57,012 nt of DNA from an uncultured Clostridia bacterium (GTDB taxonomy: Bacteria; Bacillota; Clostridia; TANB77; UBA1234). Shown here in pieces: positions 18,905-28,299 of the stretch (its first letter is position 1; each line of letters opens with the position of its first letter). The DNA lies in contig CALXZO010000010.1 in NCBI GenBank assembly GCA_944393265.1, positions 1 through 57,012 of the forward strand, in the 5' to 3' direction. Under the pieces are notes generated by a model. The model was not told the origin of the DNA. It searched no databases and saw only the letters and a list, made by a program, of their open reading frames with translations. The position numbers were made by a program, and so were the translations under genes.

Positions 18905-19716
18905 TTATTCCATTTCTCTTTTTCTGATAAAATATGTAACAAAAAATAATGCGCTTGCAATAAGCACAATTGTCGGCCCCGTTGCAGTTCCTAAGTAATA
19001 CGATGCTACCAATCCTGTTATTCCTGAAAATACAGAAAATAAAAGCGAATATAAATGATACTGTCTTAAATTTTGGGCAACATTTCTACTTGCAGCTGCA
19101 GGTAATATCAATAGTGAATTTATTATAAGTATTCCTACCCATCTAATTGAAACCATTACTATTAACGCAACTAAAACTATGAATAAATTCTCTATTAGCT
19201 TAATATTTATATTTTTACTTTTCGCAAGAGATGTATTTAAACTAATCGCAAAAATTTTATTAAAAAATAAAATCCAAAAAGCTAAAACAAATATCGCAAT
19301 GATGAGTAGTGCAACGATTTCAGATGGTACAATACTTAAAATATCTCCTATTAAGTAATTAGAAAATTTTGAAAAGTTTCCATTCTTAGATAATATAACA
19401 AGCCCGCAAAGCAAGTGCCGTTGATGAAAAGATACTAATTATTGTGTCTCTAGAAGTTATTTTTAAATCTTTTATCTTATTCAAAATTAACGCAAACACA
19501 ATTCCAAAAACAACCATAGATATTGTTGGATTACTAGATCCGAAGAAGTGCACCAATTGCAATTCCTGTAAGAGTTGAATGGCCTAGTGCATCAGAAAAA
19601 AAAGCCATCTTATTATTTACAATAACAGTCCCAACAATACCAAAAAGTGGTGTTATTATAAGTATAGCAACTAGTGCATTTTGCATAAATTCATATTGTA
19701 ACATTTTCTTCACCAT
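18905..19716 (-). CDS. znuB: Zinc/manganese ABC transporter permease ZnuB/AdcB, read with two +1 frameshifts at CGG codons
   Basis: ABC-3 family permease of the ZnuABC importer. Three reading frames join into a normal ~269-residue protein: residues 1-58 from 19716 to 19543, 45 residues from 19541 to 19407, and 166 residues from 19405 to 18905. The first joint is CTT CTT CGG ATC TAG; skipping the C gives Leu-Leu-Gly-Ser-Ser and avoids the stop two codons on. The second is GCT TTG CGG GCT; skipping the C gives Ala-Leu-Gly-Leu-Val-Ile. Both joints fall between well-conserved membrane helices ('FFSDALGHSTLTGIAIGALL', then 'VVFGIVFALILNKIKD'). The middle segment has no start of its own. Downstream of znuC and part of a znuA-C-B operon. 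If CGG is not shifted, this is a broken gene. Confidence 0.8.
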
Positions 19717-19782
19717 TTTCTTATAATATTTTTTGTAATGTCATTCAAAGAATACTCTTTGAGATAACAAAATTTTTGTTTT

Positions 19783-20502
19783 TTAAATTTCTCCAAATCT
19801 GTCTATAAACTCTTTTGATTTAAAAATTTCTTCTGGTTTCCCTTTCGCAATTATTGTTTTATCAAGAAGAATTACTTTATCCGCATACTTTTCAACATAA
19901 TCAAAGTCATGCGATACTAAAATAATTGCTAAGTCGTAATTTTCTTTCAAATAATTTATCTTTTCGTAAAATTGTTTTTTTCCATTTCTATCAATTCCTG
20001 AAATGGGTTCATCTAAGATAAGTAAATCTGGATATGGCATAGTGGCAATGGCTAGCATCACTCTTTGAAGCTCTCCACCCGAAAGTGAATTTATTTTTGC
20101 ATCGATTAATTTATCTGCTCCAAAATCTTCTAAATGTTTTTTTATCCTATTATATTCCACTCTATTTTTATTCAAAAACACTGGATGATTGCTCGTAAAA
20201 CTTGTTACAACATCATATACTGTAGCTGGCGAATTCTCAATTTCCAACTTTTGAGGAACATACCCAATTCTAATTTTGTTTCCAGAGTTTTCTCTGTCTT
20301 TAAAAATAATTTCCCCCTCATGTTGCACTTCGCCTAATATTGCCTTAAGTAACGTTGACTTTCCTGCACCATTTTCACCTATGATAACATTTAATTTTCC
20401 GCAGTGAATATGAATATTAACATTTTTTAGTACTTGTTTTTTCCCAAAAGACACATTAATATTTTTTATTCTTGTACAACAATACCCACATTTTTCATTC
20501 AT
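19783..20502 (-). CDS. znuC: Zinc/manganese ABC transporter ATP-binding protein
   Basis: 239 residues with all ABC ATPase motifs: Walker A 'GENGAGKSTLLKA', Q-loop 'VPQKLE', signature 'SLSGGELQRVMLAIA', Walker B 'DLLILDEPISGID' and the switch His in 'IILVSHDFDYV'. It powers metal uptake with the neighbouring permease and binding protein. GAGG lies upstream of the start. Its first eight bases overlap the end of znuA, showing co-translation. The gene is intact and has no in-frame CGG. Confidence 0.93.
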   Translation of the reverse strand: MNEKCGYCCTRIKNINVSFGKKQVLKNVNIHIHCGKLNVIIGENGAGKSTLLKAILGEVQHEGEIIFKDRENSGNKIRIGYVPQKLEIENSPATVYDVVTSFTSNHPVFLNKNRVEYNRIKKHLEDFGADKLIDAKINSLSGGELQRVMLAIATMPYPDLLILDEPISGIDRNGKKQFYEKINYLKENYDLAIILVSHDFDYVEKYADKVILLDKTIIAKGKPEEIFKSKEFIDRFGEI

Positions 20503-21415
20503 TTTTTAATGCCTCCATTAAGACTTCTAAATTATTTTTCATCTTATCTATATATGCATCTTTATTAAGCGTACCACTAACTATTGGATCTAGTTCATAT
20601 AGCAAAATACCAGTTTCTGTAGCAATCGTAGTTGCCGCAGTTTTTGAATACTGTGGTTCAGTAAAAATTGCATCCGCATTTCCGTTACTTATTTTTTCAA
20701 TAATCTCTGCAAGCTCTCCTGCACTTGGGCTAGTTCCTGGTTCTCGCTCGATTACTGCAACAACGTTCAAATCAAACTCATCTGCAAAATATTCAAAAGC
20801 CTCATGAAATGTAACAATATTTCTATTTTCTAATTTAGCAATTTCCGTTTGCATTTCTTCTTTTAATTCTTCCAACTTTTTTATATATTCACTTTTGTTT
20901 TTCTCGTATATCTCAGCATTTTTGGAATCACAAGTTTTTAATTCCTCACATATTCTTTCTATTTGTTTTATATGTAGCGATATACTAACCCACACATGCG
21001 AATTTTCTTTATGCTCCGAAGAATGCAAGTGACCGTCATCATCATAGTTTGATGATCCTTCAAAGATTTCTTCGCTCGCATTAATAACTTTAAGATCTGG
21101 ATATGCACTTGTAGCCTTATCTAAAAAGCTTTCCATTCCACCACCATTTATAATAAATACCTCTGCGTTTTCAAGAGTAATCATATCATTCGTTGTTAGT
21201 TGATAATCATGTAAGCACCCAACTTCTGGACTAGCCAAATTCTTTAATGTTACCCCCTCTGCGCCATCTACTATATTAGCTGTTGCGACATACATAGGAT
21301 AAAACGACGTTACAATATCTAATGTAGAATTCTCAACTTTTTCATTATTATCCGCACAGCCCACCATACACACTACAAATATTAATGTTAACAATAGTAG
21401 CAATATTTTTTTCAT
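20495..21415 (-). CDS. znuA: Zinc/manganese-binding lipoprotein (ZnuA/AdcA-type)
   Basis: 306 residues. A lipoprotein signal peptide ends in lipobox 'VGC' (about residue 20). The cluster A-1 metal-binding fold shows 'VTSFYPMYVATANIVDG', a His-containing 'VGCLHDYQLT', a short His-rich loop 'DDDGHLHSSEHKENSHVWV', and 'NIVTFHEAFEYFADEFDLN'. These histidines fit a zinc ligand set. It delivers metal to the ZnuB permease. It heads the operon; a Zur operator is likely but I could not identify one. Confidence 0.92.
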   Translation of the reverse strand: MKKILLLLLTLIFVVCMVGCADNNEKVENSTLDIVTSFYPMYVATANIVDGAEGVTLKNLASPEVGCLHDYQLTTNDMITLENAEVFIINGGGMESFLDKATSAYPDLKVINASEEIFEGSSNYDDDGHLHSSEHKENSHVWVSISLHIKQIERICEELKTCDSKNAEIYEKNKSEYIKKLEELKEEMQTEIAKLENRNIVTFHEAFEYFADEFDLNVVAVIEREPGTSPSAGELAEIIEKISNGNADAIFTEPQYSKTAATTIATETGILLYELDPIVSGTLNKDAYIDKMKNNLEVLMEALKNE

Positions 21416-21442
21416 ACAGTTATCCTTTCCTTCATTTAATTA

Positions 21443-21493
21443 AAGGCGCCTATTGAAAATTCGGCATTTTAATCCGCCTTCAAATAGCGCCTT
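21443..21493 (-). terminator. Probable terminator between rpe and znuA
   Basis: Minus strand: AAGGCGCTATTTGAA pairs imperfectly with TTCAATAGGCGCCTT around a GC-bearing loop and is followed by TTTAATT. It separates the rpe cluster from the zinc operon. Confidence 0.55.
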
Positions 21494-21502
21494 ATGTAGA
21501 AA

Positions 21503-22135
21503 CTATTCTTTAATTTTTTGTATTGCACTTTCTATATCTTCTGCGCCAAAAATTGCAGTTCCAGCGACTATAATATTAGCTCCAGCCTCTTTCACCCTTT
21601 GCACATTTTCCAAATTAATTCCACCATCAACTTCTATGTCTAATTCCGGTGCTATCTTTCTAAGTTGAGTTACTTTTTCAAGGCACTTTTCAATCATTGT
21701 TTGTCCACCAAAACCCGGCTCTACAAGCATAACTAATACCATATCTATTTTTTCTATGCAAGTCATTATTTCTTCAATTTGAGTATCTGGCTTTATTGCA
21801 ACGCCTACTTTAATGTCACGCTCATGAAGATATTCCACTATCCTATCAAGCGTTTCATTGTCAACAGCTTCAATATGAAATGATATAATACTTGAGCATA
21901 GAAAATCTTCTAGCCAATTTTCCGGATCTTCAACCATTAAATGCGTATCTATTGTAATATTAGAAATATCCCTTACTTGTTCTAGCATTTCTAATGCACA
22001 TGTTTCATTATTTACGAACTTACCATCCATTACATCTAAATGTATATAATCCGCACCAGCATTTTTTACTTTTTCGACTTTTTCACTAATTTCATTTACG
22101 TCTAGTGAAAGAATCGATGGAGCAACTTTTACCAT
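21503..22135 (-). CDS. rpe: Ribulose-phosphate 3-epimerase
   Basis: TIM-barrel enzyme of the pentose phosphate pathway interconverting ribulose-5-P and xylulose-5-P. It shows 'VAPSILSLDVNEI', 'GADYIHLDVMDGKFVNN' (metal-ligand Asp), 'HLMVEDPENWL', 'MLVEPGFGGQ' and 'IEVDGGINLENV'. Length 210 is normal. The start overlaps the end of rsgA by seven bases, the usual rsgA-rpe coupling in Firmicutes. Confidence 0.96.
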   Translation of the reverse strand: MVKVAPSILSLDVNEISEKVEKVKNAGADYIHLDVMDGKFVNNETCALEMLEQVRDISNITIDTHLMVEDPENWLEDFLCSSIISFHIEAVDNETLDRIVEYLHERDIKVGVAIKPDTQIEEIMTCIEKIDMVLVMLVEPGFGGQTMIEKCLEKVTQLRKIAPELDIEVDGGINLENVQRVKEAGANIIVAGTAIFGAEDIESAIQKIKE

Positions 22136-22981
22136 TTCTTCTCTCCTTTTAATTTTTCAAATAAACTTACATATCTTTCGTATCTTCCTTTATCTATCTT
22201 TCTCTTGTTCACAGCTTTCTTCACACCGCAATTTAATTCTTTTACGTGTGTACAACTTCTATATTCACACCCTTGAATATATGGGATAAATTCTATAAAA
22301 AATTTATCTAATTCTTTGTAGTTAATACCCTCCACATCAAATGACGAAAAACCGCGGAGTATCAGCAATAAAGCTATTGTTTGCAAACTCATACAGTTCA
22401 ACGTGTTTCGTAGTATGCTTCCCTCTTTGAGTTTTTGCCGAAGTTTCGCCTTCTATGGCAACTTCTTCATTAAAAATATTGTTTGTAAGTGTCGATTTTC
22501 CAACACCAGAATTGCCACTAAAGGCAGTAACTTTATTATTGATTATTCTAGCAATTTTATCTATACCTATTCCATTTTTAGCAGTTGTTGTTATAACTTG
22601 ATAGCCAATATTTTCATACACTTCAATTATCTCTGCATAGTCCGCTTCTAAGTCAATCTTGTTAATACAAATTATAGGTTCGACATTATTTTTTTCAGCC
22701 ATAACAATTTGCTTATCTAATAACATCAAATCAGGTTTTGGATCAGCAACTGCAACTACAATTATCAACTGATCAATATTTGCTATAGGCGGACGCACAA
22801 ACTCATTTTTTCTAGGTAATATCTTTTCAATAGTATTTTCATCATTAACTAATACAACATCTCCAACTAGTATTGACTTTGTCATTAGCTTTAATAATCC
22901 TTTTGCTGTACATTCTAATATCTTGTCTTCGACTTTTACTGTATATAAATTTGGTTGAACTTTTACTACAATACCCTTCAT
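22129..22981 (-). CDS. rsgA: Ribosome biogenesis GTPase RsgA, read with a +1 frameshift at CGG
   Basis: Circularly permuted GTPase that checks late 30S subunit assembly. The zero frame (22981 to 22355) gives 209 residues: OB fold, G4 'NKID', G1 'GNSGVGKSTL', and the start of G3 'FIADTP'. It then meets ACT CCG CGG TTT and would stop four codons later. Skipping one C gives Asp-Thr-Pro-Gly-Phe-Ser-Ser-Phe, the invariant G3 motif. Translation then continues 74 residues through the zinc-binding 'GCEYRSCTHVKELNCGVKKAV' to a total of ~283, the normal length. The joint is fixed to a single codon. No slippery heptamer or Shine-Dalgarno-like stimulator is seen nearby. It lies between prkC and rpe in the standard order. 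Confidence 0.88.
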
Positions 22982-23030
22982 GTGTTATTCCTCCAACTTT
23001 CACTTTCTTTATTTAGTCTTTGGATGTTAA

Positions 23031-25040
23031 TTACAACGGCATTTCAGATGTTAGCTCATCATCAATATAAATTCTTACAATAGCTCCAGGTTCATTCGTT
23101 ACGTAGACACTAACCTGATCTCCTCTTCTATGTTCAGCATCATATTCTACTCGTTTTCCTACGGTCGTTCCCTCTAATACAACTTTCAAATTAAATCTTG
23201 ACTTAGTAGCACTCTCTAAGTTTATTTTAACTTCCTTCTTAGCAACTAAATTTTCATCATCGCCATCATTATTTCCTGTCTGTTCACTTGATGATTCACC
23301 ACTATCCTCCGTACCACTACCCGGCATTGTACTTACGACTAATACAACTTCTGATAATTCTGTTTTGTATGAGCCATCTTCTGGAGTCTGACCTATTACT
23401 ATTCCCGGTTCTTTGCTCGACGTTGACAAATACGTTACCTTTGGAATTAGATTTTTTTCAATCAACACTTGCCTTGCCTCGTCTTCTTTCAATCCAATAA
23501 CCGAAGGAATTAATACAAATCCACTATCTCCAGATGCTGGTCCTTTGCTTATATATACAGTGACTTCACTTCCTTTTGACACTTCTTCATTCACTTCAGG
23601 CTCTTGTCTAATAATATCTCCCGAAGAAACAATCTCATGATATTCAAACTCTTCCTTATATACTAATCCAGCTATTTCTATTTGCATCTTAGCTGCTGTT
23701 GTTGAACTTAGGGAAGTAACATCAGGAACGGTTACCTTATTTGTTCCTTTACTCACTCTCACCCCAACTGTAGCTCCTGTTTTCAACTCATAACCTTCAG
23801 CCTGTGATTGATATACTATATACCCCTCCGGATACTCATCACTTTCAATATTTGCCTCCACTTCCAATTTTAGACCTAAGTCTGTTAAAATCTGTTCTGC
23901 CTCTTCTTTACTATACCCAATAATATTTGGCACTTCTACAACCGTATTCGTCCCCAAAATCATAGTACTAATAAACTTTCCTGCCTCAACACATACAAAA
24001 AATAGCGCCACGCCTATTGCAAGAATAACTAATAATCTAACCATTGCCATTTTTTTTGTTACACGTTTCTTCGATTTTCCCATATTATCATCATCCTGTT
24101 CAATAGTATTTTTCTTATTTACTTCATCTTTTGTATTTGTGATTCCTATTACAGGAATCTTCTGTGTTGGAAATTCTGAATTCGAATATCCTGCTGTCTT
24201 AGCAGATGTATCATTTGGATTTTTTAAAAGCTTCATTAAATCCTCATACATCTCAGATGCTGAATTATATCTATTGCTAGTTTCTTTTTGCATTGCTTTC
24301 ATAATCACAGCGTTTAATCCTTCAGGTATATTTGAATTAAGTTTCATTGGTTCCGTGGGCGTCTCTTGCAAGTGCTTAAGCGCAACTGCTACAGGAGTCT
24401 CCCCATCAAACGGTAACTGCCCTGTACACATTTCATAAAGCACAACTCCTAAAGAATAAATATCTGACTTTTCATCAGTATAGCCACCACGTGCATGTTC
24501 TGGAGAAAAATAGTGTACCGAACCAATTGTACTTCCAAACGCATTAATTGTAGAATTAGAAACCGCTTTAGCAATTCCAAAATCCGTAACTTTCGCAACT
24601 CCGTCCTTCGTTATCAAAATATTATGTGGTTTAATATCTCTATGTACGATGTGATTTTTATGTGCTTGACTAAGTCCTGAAGCAATTTGAGCTGTGACTT
24701 TTACAGCGTCTTTCCAAGGCAATTTACCTTTCTCATTAATTATATCTTTTAATGTTTTACCCTCAATCAACTCCATAACTATGTAATGCATTCCGTTATC
24801 GTCACCAACATCAAAAATAGAAACTATATTAGGATGAGATAAACTTGCAGCAGCCTGAGCTTCAACCTGAAACCTTTTTATAAACTCAGAATCATTTGCA
24901 AATTCATCTTTTAGAATCTTAACCGCCACAAATCTATTTAACACACGACACTTAGCTTTATATACTGTAGCCATCCCGCCAGTTCCAATCTTCTCTATTA
25001 TTTCATATCTATTACCTAAAACCTTTCCTATCATTTCCAT
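23031..25040 (-). CDS. prkC: Ser/Thr protein kinase with PASTA repeats
   Basis: Membrane kinase that senses muropeptides or lipid II. The kinase domain spans about 1-265 ('LGNRYEIIEKIGTGGMATVYKA', catalytic 'HRDIKPHNILI', 'DFGIAK'). One membrane helix near 340 is followed by three PASTA repeats (about 370-585: 'VPNIIGYSKEEAEQIL', 'VPDVTSLSSTTAAKM', 'IPSVIGLKEDEARQVL') and a Ser/Glu linker to a C-terminal beta domain. The start at 25040 has GGAGGT seven bases upstream; the longer frame begins with a GTG that overlaps that site. It lies 14 bp after its phosphatase. Confidence 0.96.
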   Translation of the reverse strand: MEMIGKVLGNRYEIIEKIGTGGMATVYKAKCRVLNRFVAVKILKDEFANDSEFIKRFQVEAQAAASLSHPNIVSIFDVGDDNGMHYIVMELIEGKTLKDIINEKGKLPWKDAVKVTAQIASGLSQAHKNHIVHRDIKPHNILITKDGVAKVTDFGIAKAVSNSTINAFGSTIGSVHYFSPEHARGGYTDEKSDIYSLGVVLYEMCTGQLPFDGETPVAVALKHLQETPTEPMKLNSNIPEGLNAVIMKAMQKETSNRYNSASEMYEDLMKLLKNPNDTSAKTAGYSNSEFPTQKIPVIGITNTKDEVNKKNTIEQDDDNMGKSKKRVTKKMAMVRLLVILAIGVALFFVCVEAGKFISTMILGTNTVVEVPNIIGYSKEEAEQILTDLGLKLEVEANIESDEYPEGYIVYQSQAEGYELKTGATVGVRVSKGTNKVTVPDVTSLSSTTAAKMQIEIAGLVYKEEFEYHEIVSSGDIIRQEPEVNEEVSKGSEVTVYISKGPASGDSGFVLIPSVIGLKEDEARQVLIEKNLIPKVTYLSTSSKEPGIVIGQTPEDGSYKTELSEVVLVVSTMPGSGTEDSGESSSEQTGNNDGDDENLVAKKEVKINLESATKSRFNLKVVLEGTTVGKRVEYDAEHRRGDQVSVYVTNEPGAIVRIYIDDELTSEMPL

Positions 25041-25054
25041 AAAATTAACCTCCA

Positions 25055-25795
25055 CTAATCGTTATAAATTAGTATTACGCTTATATTATCGTAGCCACCA
25101 TTTTTCTTAGCTTGTTTGATAAGTTTTGTGCACGTATCATTCAAATTATTTTTGTTTAAAGTAATCATGTCATATATTTCACGTATCCTTATCATATTTG
25201 TTAGTCCATCTGTGCACATAAGCAAGATGTCTTCCTTAAGAAATCCCTTTACCATAACATCGGGAACGATATCTTTTTCGCAACCTAATACTTTTGTTAG
25301 CACATTTTTTTGTGGATGATTTTCCGCTTCATCTTTAGTAATAACTCCACTTTGAACAAGTGTTTGAACATACGAGTGATCCTTTGTAAGTTGTCTTATT
25401 ATATGTTTTCTAATTCTATAAATTCTACTATCCCCAACATGTCCAATAAACACTTTATTTTTGTAAGTTACTGCAACTATAACCGTAGTTCCCATTCCAC
25501 TATATTCAGGATTTAAAAGCGATTTTTCATAGATATATTTGTTTGCATTCACAATTGATTTTTTAATTAACTCTTCAATCAAGGTTCTATCATTTTTTGC
25601 CTCCTCAAAACCATCAAGAATTGATTCCTTAATATATTCAACTGCCATGCTACTTGCAACGCCTCCCGCGTTTGCTCCTCCCATTCCATCTGCCACAATA
25701 AAAAGACCCAGTATGTCCGAATCCTTCGGCACATAAATTCTATCTTGATTTTCCTTTCTCTGCATACCAATATCTGTTAACCCATAATACTGCAT
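25055..25795 (-). CDS. prpC: PP2C-type Ser/Thr protein phosphatase
   Basis: 246 residues; counteracts PrkC. PP2C motifs for the metal-binding aspartates are present: 'TDIGMQRKENQDR', 'FIVADGMGGANAGGVAS', 'GHVGDSRIYRI', 'LLMCTDGLTNMI' and 'GGYDNISVILI'. GGAGGTG lies before the ATG. The pair phosphatase-kinase is conserved next to rlmN and rsgA in Firmicutes, as here. Confidence 0.95.
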   Translation of the reverse strand: MQYYGLTDIGMQRKENQDRIYVPKDSDILGLFIVADGMGGANAGGVASSMAVEYIKESILDGFEEAKNDRTLIEELIKKSIVNANKYIYEKSLLNPEYSGMGTTVIVAVTYKNKVFIGHVGDSRIYRIRKHIIRQLTKDHSYVQTLVQSGVITKDEAENHPQKNVLTKVLGCEKDIVPDVMVKGFLKEDILLMCTDGLTNMIRIREIYDMITLNKNNLNDTCTKLIKQAKKNGGYDNISVILIYND

Positions 25796-25949
25796 AAAAT
25801 CGCTTCACCTCCGATTGAAATTCCATTCCCTTTAAAGAACAGAATTACACAGAAATATTATATCGTGTTTTGCCAAAATAGTCCATATTTTTTTATTATT
25901 AAATATATATGACTTTTTGTACAAAACATCACAAAACCTTGCTTTAATT

Positions 25950-26963
25950 TTACGAATTTCTAACTAGCTGCCCACATGCTGCGGAAATATCAGAGCCTAG
26001 TTCCCTTCTTATCGTAGCAACTATCCCTTTTTCATTTAATGTATCTCTAAAAGCCATTATTCTTTCTGCCGTACTTTTTTCATACTTTCCATCTTTTATT
26101 TTATTTATTGGAATTAGATTTACGTGGCATAGCATTCCACGCAAAAGTTTTGCTAAATGTATTGCATCTTCCTTCGAATCATTTACACCGTCTACTAATG
26201 CATATTCAAAAGTTATTCTTCTATTCGTTTTTTCTATATATTTTTTGCATGCATTCATTATTTCAAGTATATTATATTTTTTATTTACTGGCATCATACC
26301 TGAACGAACATCATCCCTACTACTATGAAGCGATATACAGAGATTGCATTGTATATTTTCTTCCGAAAACCTAAGTATTTTATCAACCAATCCACATGTA
26401 GAAATACTTATATGTCTTGCTCCTATATTTAAACCTTTTGGATCATTTATTATTCTTATTGCTTTCAATACATTATCATAATTATCAAACGGTTCTCCTA
26501 TCCCCATAAAAACAATATTAGATACTTTTACATTTTCTTTCTTTTCAATTTCTAATATTTGTCCTATTATTTCTGCTGGTGTTAGATCTCTTATATATCC
26601 TATCTTTGCAGAAGCACAGAAATTACATCCCATCTTACACCCAACTTGATTCGACACGCATACCGTATAGCCATACTTGTATTGCATCAATACGCTTTCT
26701 ATTTTGTTTCCGTCACTCAATTTCAATAGATATTTTATTGTGCCATCTTTCGATTTTTGAAAAGTTTCTATTTCGATACAATCCAATATAAAATTATTTT
26801 TTAATTTTTCTATTAATTCTTTAGGTAAATCTGTCATCTCATCAAATGACCTTAAAGACTTATAGAGCCACGCAAAAATTTGCTTGGCTCTATACTTTTT
26901 CTCTCCTAAATTTATTAATTCTGTTTCTAGTTCTTCTAGGGTGTAATCTCGAATTTTTTTCAT
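25950..26963 (-). CDS. rlmN: 23S rRNA/tRNA methyltransferase RlmN
   Basis: Radical-SAM enzyme that makes C2-methyladenosine at A2503 of 23S rRNA and A37 of some tRNAs. The CxxxCxxC cluster motif is in 'GCKMGCNFCAS'. 'GIGEPFDNYDNV' and the C-terminal 'RELGSDISAACGQLV', which carries the methyl-carrying cysteine, are present. Length 337 is normal. It follows rsmB by 22 bp. Confidence 0.96.
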   Translation of the reverse strand: MKKIRDYTLEELETELINLGEKKYRAKQIFAWLYKSLRSFDEMTDLPKELIEKLKNNFILDCIEIETFQKSKDGTIKYLLKLSDGNKIESVLMQYKYGYTVCVSNQVGCKMGCNFCASAKIGYIRDLTPAEIIGQILEIEKKENVKVSNIVFMGIGEPFDNYDNVLKAIRIINDPKGLNIGARHISISTCGLVDKILRFSEENIQCNLCISLHSSRDDVRSGMMPVNKKYNILEIMNACKKYIEKTNRRITFEYALVDGVNDSKEDAIHLAKLLRGMLCHVNLIPINKIKDGKYEKSTAERIMAFRDTLNEKGIVATIRRELGSDISAACGQLVRNS

Positions 26964-26985
26964 ATATTTTCTAATCCCCTTCTTC

Positions 26986-28263
26986 CTATTTAGCCTCTAA
27001 TACAGCTATGAAAAAGCCATCAGTATTATTTACATTTGGATATAAATTTATTTTTTCAATCAAGGTAAACCTTTTATTGTTCGCTAAGAAATAATCAATC
27101 TGCTCTTCGTTTTCTTCTTTCAGAATTGTACACGTACTGTAAACCATTCTGCCACCAGGTTTTAAATATTCCGAACACGTCTCTAAGATTTTTCTTTGTA
27201 TCCTCTTTAGTTCTTCTATATCTTCTCTTGTCTTTGTCCACTTTATATCAGGCTTTTTTCGTATTACTCCAAACCCACTGCATGGCACATCTAACAAGAT
27301 TTTGTCATATCTTTCCTTGCAAGTTGGCACATAATTTGAAGCATCTTGTACTGACGTTTTTACTATACTAATTCCTAGTTTCTTTGCTGCTTCATCTACC
27401 ATTTTCACTCTGTAAGAATGTATATCCCAAGCCTCAATGCTGCCAACATTGTTCATTAATTGTGCTAAATAAGTAGTCTTGCCACCCGGTGCACTGCAAG
27501 CATCTAAAACATTTTCACCGCTTTTTGGTTCTAATTTTAAGCAAGCCAGCTGCGCTGCCTCATCTTGCACAACATATAATTGTTCACCAAAATTTATCAT
27601 CTTTTTTATCTTAATGCTATCTTGTAAATTACCCTTCTTGCATTCAATATTTTTTAGTGACAATAACTTAAACAGCTCATCTTGTGACGTTTTCAAGGTA
27701 TTTACCCTTAGTGTTATGTCTGGCGTTATGTTATTAGCATTTAAAATTTCTGTTACAAATTTTTTATCATATTGCTTTAATAATTCATCAACGAGCCAAA
27801 GCGGATGAGACGTAACTATTGATATCAACTCATCTTCTAACAAAGGCTTTGTTGCAATATATTCTAATAACTTTTCCATTTCATTTTTTTCTATTTTTCT
27901 TAATATTGCATTTACGAATTTGCTAGAAGCTTCATGCCCATATTTTTTAGCAAGTTTAACGCTTTCATTTACAGCTGCACTTACTGGAATCCTGTCTAGG
28001 AAGGCAATCTGGTAGATTCCTATACGCAATATATTTAAAATCCATGGAGATATTTTCCCCAATTTTAAACTAGAATACCTTTTTATTATTTCATCAATAG
28101 AAATTTTCCAAGTAATAACACCATAAACAAGTTCTGATGTAAGTGCCTTATCACTTTGATTGATGTCAGCTTTACTTAACTCTTTATCTAAAGTAACGTT
28201 AGAATATCCTTCACCAAATTCAATTTTATATAATATATTTATTGCTAATTCTCTAGCATCCAT
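26986..28263 (-). CDS. rsmB: 16S rRNA m5C967 methyltransferase RsmB
   Basis: 425 residues. The N-terminal NusB-like RNA-binding domain (about 1-135, 'RELAINILYKIEFGEGYSN') is followed by a SAM-dependent methyltransferase: 'ENVLDACSAPGGKTTYLAQ' (SAM loop), 'DVPCSGFGVIRKKPDIKW' (Pro-Cys motif) and the second Cys in 'MVYSTCTILKEENEEQI'. It methylates C967 of 16S rRNA. It leads the rsmB-rlmN-prpC-prkC-rsgA-rpe run. Confidence 0.95.
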   Translation of the reverse strand: MDARELAINILYKIEFGEGYSNVTLDKELSKADINQSDKALTSELVYGVITWKISIDEIIKRYSSLKLGKISPWILNILRIGIYQIAFLDRIPVSAAVNESVKLAKKYGHEASSKFVNAILRKIEKNEMEKLLEYIATKPLLEDELISIVTSHPLWLVDELLKQYDKKFVTEILNANNITPDITLRVNTLKTSQDELFKLLSLKNIECKKGNLQDSIKIKKMINFGEQLYVVQDEAAQLACLKLEPKSGENVLDACSAPGGKTTYLAQLMNNVGSIEAWDIHSYRVKMVDEAAKKLGISIVKTSVQDASNYVPTCKERYDKILLDVPCSGFGVIRKKPDIKWTKTREDIEELKRIQRKILETCSEYLKPGGRMVYSTCTILKEENEEQIDYFLANNKRFTLIEKINLYPNVNNTDGFFIAVLEAK

Positions 28264-28299
28264 ATTATTCCTTTCATATTATTCTATCAATTTAAATGA

